Positions 1 to 4,456 of a stretch of DNA of 5,316 nucleotides are shown here, piece after piece; the stretch's first letter is position 1; every line of letters starts with the position of its first letter. Source of the stretch: Acidobacteriota bacterium (GTDB lineage Bacteria > Acidobacteriota > Terriglobia > Acidiferrales > UBA7541). The translations under genes were made by a program, and so were the position numbers. Location: positions 1 to 5,316 of the forward strand of contig JACOSF010000088.1 of assembly GCA_016179005.1 (NCBI GenBank), written 5' to 3'. A model generated the notes under the pieces. That model was not told the origin of the DNA. It did no database searches and saw only the letters and a list, made by a program, of their open reading frames with translations.

Positions 1-43
1 ATTCTATTAGATGCGCTTTTTCGCCCTTGCGACTTGGCAAAGT

Positions 44-62
44 GACTGCAAAAAACGCAGTC
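44..62 (-). terminator. weak hairpin after the helical membrane protein
   Basis: A perfect 6-base inverted repeat (GACTGC / GCAGTC) with a 7-base loop lies 14 bases past the stop codon at 77. On the minus strand the loop, not the 3' flank, holds the T run, so this is not a classical intrinsic terminator. It may be a weak terminator or an RNA-stabilising hairpin. Confidence 0.25.
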
Positions 63-76
63 GTAAAGATGGGCGC

Positions 77-556
77 TCAGTTTTCGGGCACTGGCGTGGT
101 TTTTAGAAAGGGTGGAGGCTCGCTGGTAACCGGTGGCAGGGCCACCATTTGGGCGAGTTGCTGCATGACACCTCGAAGCGCATCGCGAGAAGCCGGGTCT
201 TCTTTTTGCAGGGCGTTCTCGATGATGTCGCTCTTGTCCAGAATTTGCTGCAATTCGGAACGGAACTTGGTCATGTCCGGCCGGGCCATGTCCGCGCGGA
301 CTTCGACGAAGAACTGTGTCGTTAGGCTTTGCGCCTCTTTGTATTCCTTGTGGGCCGTGTGGTCCAGCACTTGGAGCATTGTGTTTTCCAGGTGATAGAT
401 GCGTTCGTTGGCCCTCGCCTCCATCAATTGCTTGTCGGCGATGCGCAAGTCTCCGAGGGCGTTCAAGTATTTCTGGTGCTGTGGCCAGTAACCGGCCACA
501 AATGCAAGGACGACGACTACCACGGCTCCTATCAATTTGGCGCTGTCTCGAACCAT
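77..556 (-). CDS. small membrane-anchored helical protein, function unknown
   Basis: I do not recognise a named family. The 159-residue product starts with a short basic/acidic segment, then one hydrophobic helix at about residues 8-24 (LIGAVVVVVLAFVAGYW). It continues as a mostly helical, charged domain (about 26-140) with no cysteines and ends in a proline-rich tail. The likely topology is an N-terminal inner-membrane anchor with the helical domain in the periplasm. I chose the ATG at 556 because AAGGGA lies 5 bases upstream. The frame stays open to a TTG at 613 (178 residues), but that start has no good ribosome binding site and only adds a polar stretch before the anchor. The gene is separated from its upstream neighbour by 218 bases, so it probably has its own promoter, although I could not find a convincing one. 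Coding status is supported by the clear anchor-plus-helix architecture; the function is unknown. Confidence 0.72.
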   Translation of the reverse strand: MVRDSAKLIGAVVVVVLAFVAGYWPQHQKYLNALGDLRIADKQLMEARANERIYHLENTMLQVLDHTAHKEYKEAQSLTTQFFVEVRADMARPDMTKFRSELQQILDKSDIIENALQKEDPASRDALRGVMQQLAQMVALPPVTSEPPPFLKTTPVPEN

Positions 557-774
557 AGTATCCCTTTTGGAATTATCCGCATTTTCGGGCGGCACAAAAG
601 GCGTTACCGCCAAAATGCAATCTATCTGCTAATACGTGAAAATGAACCAGATAAGGGATGCCGGAGTTTGCAAGCATGAAAGGCCTGAGCTATGGCGATT
701 GGCTGCTTTCGCAGATCATTCAACCGCGTTGCAAAACCGATCTTCAGGTCTGTTTTCTACCGAGTTTCCTATTC
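557..774. other. noncoding stretch between two minus-strand genes
   Basis: These 218 bases separate the M14-type hydrolase stop from the start of the small membrane protein. No convincing sigma70 promoter pair was found. On the minus strand there are two very short hairpins with GNRA-type loops: CTGC-GAAA-GCAG at 714-703, and GGCG-GTAA-CGCC at 611-600 followed by TTTT. A 6-base inverted repeat (760-765 with 777-782) overlaps the hydrolase stop codon but lacks a T run. Any of these could affect RNA ends, but none is strong. Short plus-strand reading frames here have no family resemblance. Confidence 0.5.
561..566 (-). promoter_or_regulatory. ribosome binding site deciding the start at 556
   Basis: Read on the minus strand the bases are AAGGGA, followed 5 bases later by ATG. 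This favours the ATG at 556 over the in-frame TTG at 613. Confidence 0.55.
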
Positions 775-1845
775 CTACTCGGGCATTTTCACATGTCCCA
801 CCATGGCTAGAGGCTCTCCCTGGCTCACCGGCGGGGTAGCGATCACATACAGTATTACACCGGAAAATGGCGCGCGAATCTCCTGAATTGTCTTTCCGAA
901 AAAGTCCGTCAAAATCCCTATTACTGCGCCTTCCTCTGTGGTGTTCCCGGGCTTCACCCGTGCATGGAAGGTTCCTGTCTCCGCCGCGCGCAGTACCTCA
1001 TTGCGGTCGATCCAAATAGGGTGCTCGGCGCGCTTTGGATCGCCGGGCAGCATTTTGAAATAGCGCAGCAGGTTGAAGACGCCCGCCTCAGCCAGGTCCA
1101 CTCCCTCTGCGTCGACTTGTCCCATTCCGCCCGTCTCCGTCGTGATGGCAGGTTTGCCTCGCGTGATGGCCGTGTTTGCTGTGTACACGGACTTGGCCGG
1201 GTCGCTGCTCCGTTCATGATCAATCACGATGTGGTCCAGGCCGAACGCAAGGTTCATTTCTCTCGACTTAGCATTCACTGTGGGCGTCCCGCTCGTCATC
1301 CAGTAGGAGTACGGCCGCAAAGCCTCGTTGCCGTCCCCACAGTGCAAGTCCACCAGGTAGTCAGACTTGTCGATCACCTCGCGCGTAATGGTTTCCGCGA
1401 TTCGCTCAGAAAGTGTGCCGTCGGCTTTGCCGGGATAGACGCGGTTCAGGTTCTTTCCGTCGACCGGGCTGTAATAAATTGTGCGGCCGAGAAACGACGG
1501 CATGTTCGCCACATGGACGATGAGAATGGTTCCCGCGAGTTCCTTCGGGTCCACTTTGGAGGGAAAGCGCTGCATGGCCACGATGGGCGCGTACTCATAG
1601 CCGTGCGTCCCTGCAACCAACCCGAGCACCGGCCCCGCTTTTGCGCCTTGGATGACCGTCACCGGGATTCGTGTGCCCTGGTCCGTGCCCCGCGCCGCCA
1701 CTTCCAGAAATCCCGATGCGCGCGTCCCCGGCGCCGCCGTTACCGGCCCCACGGAAAAGCCCGGCTGTTGTGCCTGCACCGCAACGGGCAAGAACATGCT
1801 CGCCAGCACGAAATACTGCAAGTACCGTCTGCTCCGCGCACTCAT
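775..1845 (-). CDS. exported succinylglutamate desuccinylase/aspartoacylase family zinc hydrolase
   Basis: This is a 356-residue member of the AstE/AspA branch of the M14 metallopeptidase fold; such enzymes cleave amide bonds of acylated amino acids or small peptides using one zinc ion. Numbered from the chosen start, residues 1-25 form a signal peptide (basic MSARSRR, hydrophobic core, cleavage after VQA). The zinc ligands are visible as GTHGYE (H81, E84) and DLHCG (H168). The NLNR motif at 132-135 fits substrate carboxylate binding, and TTETGG supplies the catalytic glutamate (E237). The last ~85 residues form the small beta domain usual in this family, with a KPGNTTEEGAVIG stretch and an APFSGV turn. 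The ATG at 1845 is chosen over the ATG at 1878 because GGAGG sits 6 bases upstream and the signal peptide then starts correctly. It follows the zinc-ribbon gene by 29 bases. The signal peptide makes a cytoplasmic arginine-catabolism role (AstE) unlikely; the true substrate is unknown. Confidence 0.9.
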   Translation of the reverse strand: MSARSRRYLQYFVLASMFLPVAVQAQQPGFSVGPVTAAPGTRASGFLEVAARGTDQGTRIPVTVIQGAKAGPVLGLVAGTHGYEYAPIVAMQRFPSKVDPKELAGTILIVHVANMPSFLGRTIYYSPVDGKNLNRVYPGKADGTLSERIAETITREVIDKSDYLVDLHCGDGNEALRPYSYWMTSGTPTVNAKSREMNLAFGLDHIVIDHERSSDPAKSVYTANTAITRGKPAITTETGGMGQVDAEGVDLAEAGVFNLLRYFKMLPGDPKRAEHPIWIDRNEVLRAAETGTFHARVKPGNTTEEGAVIGILTDFFGKTIQEIRAPFSGVILYVIATPPVSQGEPLAMVGHVKMPE

Positions 1846-1851
1846 CACTTG

Positions 1852-1856
1852 CCTCC
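1852..1856 (-). promoter_or_regulatory. GGAGG ribosome binding site deciding the start at 1845
   Basis: On the minus strand GGAGG is followed by 6 bases and then ATG at 1845-1843. It lies within the 29-base gap after the zinc-ribbon gene, which supports co-transcription with separate initiation. Confidence 0.8.
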
Positions 1857-1874
1857 ATTCTTCTCCGCTCGCTC

Positions 1875-2429
1875 TCAAATCGGCGGATCCTGCACGGATG
1901 CCGCCCGATTTTCGCGCGTCGCGCGCAGGACACCCGACTCATCGAGATAAAAATTCCGATAGCCCCAGTTGCGCGGCCGCGCCAGCAGAGTGTACTGCCG
2001 GTGCATGCCGCTGGCCTCCGCTGGCCGCAAAGTGTACTCGAGCTGATAGCCTTCAGCGAGCGCTGCCTGCGCCGTACGCTTCATGCGCTCGCCGGACTCG
2101 CCCGGCAGCGCCTCCAGGGAACGCGGAAAGGTTCCGTCCTGCGCGTCCGCATAGGCGGCCAGCGATGCGCCCGCATCGCGCAGCGCGCGGATAGCTCGGT
2201 CTTCAGCCTGCGCCGCGGCTTCGCCTCCCCGCCGTTCCGGCAGCACGTACCACATGAAACCCCAGATGGCGCCAAGCAAAATCGCATAGCGAACAAAAAC
2301 GGAAACCCATTTCGTTTTCTTGGGGGAGGCATCCTCCGGCTGGGCATCGCCGCTCAGGTCGGTCCCGCAATAAGGGCACACTTCGGTCGCCTGGTTTAGC
2401 TCGCGCTCGCATTCGCGGCAGGTGTACAT
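1875..2429 (-). CDS. zinc-ribbon membrane protein with pilin-like C-terminal domain
   Basis: The 184-residue product begins with a zinc-ribbon: CREC at residues 4-7 and CPYC at 18-21 give four cysteine ligands. A linker rich in D, P and K follows, then a single transmembrane helix at about 42-63 (VSVFVRYAILLGAIWGFMWY). After it comes a helix containing RALRDAGASLAAYADAQDG (about 81-100) and a beta-rich end with the pattern YTLLARPRNWGYRNFYLDES. The helix-then-DESG arrangement resembles the globular part of type IV pilin or type II secretion pseudopilin-like proteins common in Acidobacteriota, but there is no prepilin leader, so it is not itself a pilin. The likely topology is ribbon in the cytoplasm and tail in the periplasm. 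No good ribosome binding site precedes the ATG; the upstream gap contains a GC-rich palindromic repeat. Function is unknown. Confidence 0.8.
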   Translation of the reverse strand: MYTCRECERELNQATEVCPYCGTDLSGDAQPEDASPKKTKWVSVFVRYAILLGAIWGFMWYVLPERRGGEAAAQAEDRAIRALRDAGASLAAYADAQDGTFPRSLEALPGESGERMKRTAQAALAEGYQLEYTLRPAEASGMHRQYTLLARPRNWGYRNFYLDESGVLRATRENRAASVQDPPI

Positions 2430-2441
2430 GTGTGCTGGGAA

Positions 2442-2466
2442 GTAGCGCGGGGTTTACCCCCGCGCC
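2442..2466. repeat. GC-rich palindromic repeat, copy 1 (intergenic)
   Basis: The 25-base element has the stem GCGCGGGG (2445-2452) pairing with CCCCGCGC (2458-2465) around the loop TTTAC. It lies between the stop of the duplicated-signal-peptide gene (2492) and the start of the zinc-ribbon gene (2429). It is identical over all 25 bases to the copy at 3174-3198. It could form a hairpin in the transcript; there is no T run that would make it a standard terminator. Confidence 0.85.
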
Positions 2467-2491
2467 TTCCTTAAGCCTCAATTTTCTATTT

Positions 2492-3319
2492 TTACGCTTC
2501 TGGCGCGTGGCCGAAAATAATCAGTCCCATGGCCAGCGGAGCCGCCGCTCCCCCTGCGGGCTGAACCGGCAAGCGGAAGTACAGTACCCAGGCGTCTTCC
2601 TCTTCGAGGCGCGCTACTTCGGGCATTTTGGCGTGCTCGCCTTCGCCGCTTGTGACGCTCCACACGGAAGGATGATTCAATCCGATGGACTTCTTGCTGA
2701 GCTTGATCGTGTCCTCCCGGGTGATGTTGGCCGGGCTTACGTCCTCAGCGGCGGGCAGCAACAGCAGGAAATCGCGGATCGGCGAGACCCCCATGTGGTT
2801 GCCGTCCACCGGGTTCAAGGCGTAGCGCAGCGTAAAGACGCCGGGCTTTACAAGCTGTTTCCGGAAATCGCGGTTCTCCCGCAGGAATCGGACCGCGCCG
2901 AACAGCGTGCCCTCTTCAAACTGTCCGTATGCGACACCCAGTTTCTGCTGCGTGGTAGCGCGCGCCGGCACGGCCGTGCGAAACCACATCTCGCACAGCG
3001 GCCCCTGCGGGCCAATCACGCGCAACGCGGCGCTGCCCAGCGTTTCGCGGATTGCTGGCGCAAGCTCTGCCGGTGCGGCCGCATCGAAAGTTTCCACCTT
3101 GTAGTCCTGCGCGTGCGCGCCCGATGCCAACGCAAGACCTGCCAGCAGCACAAAAGAGATTCGAAGAAGCGCCGTAGCGCGGGGTTTACCCCCGCGCCAC
3201 TGCGCAGGCGCGCCCGCTGCCAACGCAAGACCCGCCAGCGGTGCACAAAAGATACGAAGAAGCACCGCAGCACGGGGTTTATCCCCGCGCTGCTTTTCGT
3301 TTGGTATCAGGGTTCGCAT
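2492..3319 (-). CDS. exported protein of unknown function with duplicated signal-peptide region
   Basis: From the ATG at 3319 the product is 275 residues. Residues 12-42 and 43-73 are tandem copies of a 31-residue unit that begins with RGDKPRAA or RGGKPRAT-like sequence and contains a signal-peptide core (LAGLALAAGAPAQ and LAGLALASGAHAQ). Either copy could be cleaved after APA or AHA; the mature domain begins near QDYKVETF. The mature part has GPQGPLCEMWFR (103-114), GVFTLRYALNPVDGNHMG (160-177), RDFLLLLPAAED (182-193) and LSKKSIGLNHPSV (207-219). I recall this pattern from uncharacterised secreted proteins of Acidobacteriota but know no function. The start is uncertain: AGAG is the only weak ribosome binding site before 3319. 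A GTG at residue 19 is an alternative that would retain one full signal peptide core. The gene follows the DUF1326 terminator, so it is probably the head of a transcription unit that may continue into the zinc-ribbon gene. Confidence 0.82.
   Translation of the reverse strand: MRTLIPNEKQRGDKPRAAVLLRIFCAPLAGLALAAGAPAQWRGGKPRATALLRISFVLLAGLALASGAHAQDYKVETFDAAAPAELAPAIRETLGSAALRVIGPQGPLCEMWFRTAVPARATTQQKLGVAYGQFEEGTLFGAVRFLRENRDFRKQLVKPGVFTLRYALNPVDGNHMGVSPIRDFLLLLPAAEDVSPANITREDTIKLSKKSIGLNHPSVWSVTSGEGEHAKMPEVARLEEEDAWVLYFRLPVQPAGGAAAPLAMGLIIFGHAPEA
3107..3199 (-). repeat. tandem 93-base duplication, downstream copy
   Basis: This copy aligns with 3200-3292 at a constant offset of 93 bases with no gaps. 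By hand count 77 of 93 positions match (about 83%). It encodes the second signal-peptide unit of the host gene and contains palindrome copy 2 at its right end. Confidence 0.88.
3174..3198. repeat. GC-rich palindromic repeat, copy 2 (coding)
   Basis: Identical over 25 bases to the intergenic element at 2442-2466 and in the same orientation. Here it is translated on the minus strand as part of the W-R-G-G-K-P-R-A segment between the two signal-peptide cores. Confidence 0.85.
3200..3292 (-). repeat. tandem 93-base duplication, upstream copy
   Basis: This is the first copy in the direction of translation, encoding the N-terminal signal-peptide unit. The 93-base period equals 31 codons, so the duplication keeps the frame. 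The sixteen mismatches to the other copy indicate it is not a recent event or an assembly artefact. Confidence 0.88.
3267..3291. repeat. GC-rich palindromic repeat, copy 3 (diverged, coding)
   Basis: This matches copies 1 and 2 at 21 of 25 positions. The left arm is GCACGGGG and the right arm CCCCGCGC, so the stem has one mismatch. On the minus strand it encodes the Q-R-G-D-K-P-R-A segment just after the annotated start. Confidence 0.75.
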
Positions 3320-3332
3320 GATTTTTCTCTAC

Positions 3333-3344
3333 TGAACATGTTCA
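3333..3344. promoter_or_regulatory. 12-base perfect palindrome, possible operator
   Basis: TGAACATGTTCA is its own reverse complement and lies 13 bases upstream of the ATG at 3319, in the short gap after the DUF1326 terminator. The position suits a repressor site or an RNA hairpin in the leader. It does not match the GAAC-N4-GTTC spacing of the LexA box of Gram-positive bacteria. No regulator can be named. Confidence 0.3.
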
Positions 3345-3345
3345 C

Positions 3346-3364
3346 GATTGCGTTCTCTGCAATC
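3346..3364. other. small inverted repeat next to the terminator
   Basis: GATTGC (3346-3351) pairs with GCAATC (3359-3364) around a 7-base loop. It directly follows the T run of the DUF1326 terminator on the minus strand. It may extend the terminator or form a leader hairpin for the next gene. Confidence 0.35.
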
Positions 3365-3397
3365 AAAAAGGCCCGTCTCGCTCTGCGGGACGGGCCT
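3365..3397 (-). terminator. intrinsic terminator of the DUF1326 gene
   Basis: On the minus strand AGGCCCGTC (3397-3389) pairs with GACGGGCCT (3377-3369), a 9-base perfect stem with an 11-base loop. The last stem base begins a TTTTT run (3369-3365). It starts about 30 bases after the DUF1326 stop codon at 3428. Its plus-strand reading has only a poor T-rich tail. Confidence 0.88.
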
Positions 3398-3427
3398 CTT
3401 CATTTTCTCGCTTTGTCGAGCCAAAAT

Positions 3428-4123
3428 CTACCGCGAAAACATTCCCACAAATGCGCCGCGCCGCTCGGCTTCTTTCCACGTGCCACCCAGGTGATTTCCC
3501 TGGTAGCTCGCGTTCACGGCGACGGCAGGCATCGCGTGCATCAATCCGTCGGCCAGCGGCTGGTAAAAGACTTCTTCGTTGTGGCAGATCGCGTCACCCA
3601 TTGTGATTGTGCGCGTGGTGATTCTTGCTAGGTTGCCCGCTTCGAGCATGGCGTAGCCGTGCTGCCCGCCCACGTCCACAGCAAGACGAATCGGCGAGAT
3701 CTCCACGGCGACAATGTCCTTCAGCAGCCCCGCCGTCTGCGCCTGCGCAAACTGAATCAGCGCCGCGCGCTGCGCCTGGCTGGCCTGCGCATCCACAATC
3801 ATCACCGCTTTCGCCGGCAGCGGATTGGAATACGGATCGCCCAGAGTCGAGCTGGCCCGCACTACAGCGACTACGCTCAAACCGCCGAGCGCGGCGCCTT
3901 CCCATTCGCCCTTCTCGATGCGCCAGGCGAGCACCGCGTCATGTCCGGTCAGCCCCACCTCGCCATTCGCGAAGCAGGGACCCGTATATACATCCGCCGT
4001 GCGTACTTCGATGTAGTCTCCGCGGACTTGTCCCGAGGGAATCCGAGGGATTTGCGCCGTCGCCGGCGCGGCCAGCGACATCATGGCCACGGCCAGAGCG
4101 AATAGAATTCTCTTCGCATTCAT
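3428..4123 (-). CDS. exported DUF1326 domain protein
   Basis: The 231-residue product has a signal peptide at residues 1-23 (MNAKR, hydrophobic core, APATA then Q). The body fits DUF1326 (PF07040): GDYIEVRTADVYTGPCFANG at 35-54, AVLAWRIEKGEWEGAALGGL at 63-82, VVAVV at 84-88, and the closing WKEAERRGAFVGMFS at 216-230. Two cysteines remain in the mature protein, C50 in YTGPC and C180 in DAICHNEE; with H181 they could form a redox or metal site, but that is inference. The family has no established biochemical role that I know. AGGAG (4136-4132) lies 8 bases before the ATG. A 99-base gap upstream and a strong terminator downstream suggest a monocistronic unit. Confidence 0.88.
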   Translation of the reverse strand: MNAKRILFALAVAMMSLAAPATAQIPRIPSGQVRGDYIEVRTADVYTGPCFANGEVGLTGHDAVLAWRIEKGEWEGAALGGLSVVAVVRASSTLGDPYSNPLPAKAVMIVDAQASQAQRAALIQFAQAQTAGLLKDIVAVEISPIRLAVDVGGQHGYAMLEAGNLARITTRTITMGDAICHNEEVFYQPLADGLMHAMPAVAVNASYQGNHLGGTWKEAERRGAFVGMFSR

Positions 4124-4174
4124 GATGGAAGCTCCTGCTTGTGTTGAGATTGCGCTACGCCCGAGCGCAGAGAC

Positions 4175-4203
4175 ATTCTCTCACGGCGTGCAGCGGGATT
4201 CAA
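4175..4203 (-). promoter_or_regulatory. possible sigma70-type promoter for the DUF1326 gene
   Basis: On the minus strand TTGAAT (4203-4198) and GAGAAT (4180-4175) are separated by 17 bases. Each matches its consensus hexamer at 4 of 6 positions. Transcription would begin about 45 bases before the ATG at 4123. A 6-base inverted repeat (4151-4156 with 4164-4169) would then lie at the 5' end of the transcript. Support is positional only. Confidence 0.3.
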
Positions 4204-4222
4204 TTCACAGTTTGGAATTATT

Positions 4223-4456
4223 CTAAGCGGTCTCGCAGCAGCCCCGGCCCGGCCGGCACTGCTCCATGTCCACGGCCTGCCCGTCCGGCCCGAGCACCGA
4301 CTGCGTCTGCGAGCACCACAGGTTGCCGTACGTGCGCGACTCGGCCACGGAGGGATCGCCCGCCTGCTCCATGCCCTCCACCTGGTAGAACATGGTTTTT
4401 GCGCGCAGGCAGCAGCAAATCTGGCCGGTGGAAATCATTTCGTTCAGGCTAGCCAT
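4223..4456 (-). CDS. small cysteine-rich protein coupled to the molybdenum hydroxylase FAD subunit
   Basis: The 77-residue product has seven cysteines: a CCC triplet at 14-16, C48 in LWCSQ, C67 in MEQC, and C73-C74 in GRGCC near the C-terminus. There is no signal peptide or membrane segment, so it is likely cytoplasmic. I do not recognise a family. The cysteine pattern suggests metal or iron-sulfur binding but proves nothing. Its ATG overlaps the end of the FAD-subunit gene by 8 bases, and AAGGAGG lies 9 bases upstream inside that gene, so the two are almost certainly co-transcribed and translationally coupled. This context points to a role tied to the hydroxylase, such as assembly or electron transfer. 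A spurious reading frame is unlikely given the ribosome binding site and the short overlap. Confidence 0.72.
   Translation of the reverse strand: MASLNEMISTGQICCCLRAKTMFYQVEGMEQAGDPSVAESRTYGNLWCSQTQSVLGPDGQAVDMEQCRPGRGCCETA

Noticed and set aside
572..577. GATAAT on the minus strand as a -10 box for the small membrane protein
   Set aside because: No acceptable -35 hexamer at 16-18 bases, and transcription would begin within the ribosome binding site.
760..782. Inverted repeat overlapping the hydrolase stop codon as a terminator
   Set aside because: Only six base pairs with an 11-base loop and no T run on the minus strand.
676..807. Short plus-strand frame beginning MKGLSYGDWLL with GGAG nine bases upstream
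   Set aside because: About 43 codons, overlaps the end of the hydrolase gene, and resembles nothing I know; the ribosome binding site match is likely chance.
964..1950. 328-codon plus-strand open frame
   Set aside because: It is antisense to the M14-type hydrolase, whose zinc and catalytic motifs identify the true strand; composition is that of a shadow frame.
2445..2465. Palindrome copy 1 as an intrinsic terminator of the exported protein gene
   Set aside because: The stem is strong, but no T run follows on either strand, and identical sequence occurs inside coding sequence at 3174-3198, so it is better treated as a repeat.
3107..3292. CRISPR-like array
   Set aside because: Only two contiguous diverged copies with no spacers, in frame within a protein-coding gene.
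3334..3343. LexA/SOS box (GAACATGTTC)
   Set aside because: The half sites are separated by two bases rather than the four in the Gram-positive LexA consensus, and no SOS-type gene is adjacent.
2432..3631. 399-codon plus-strand open frame
   Set aside because: It runs antisense across the exported protein and into DUF1326, has no family-like motifs, and is rich in R, H, Q and C as expected of a shadow frame opposite GC-rich coding sequence.
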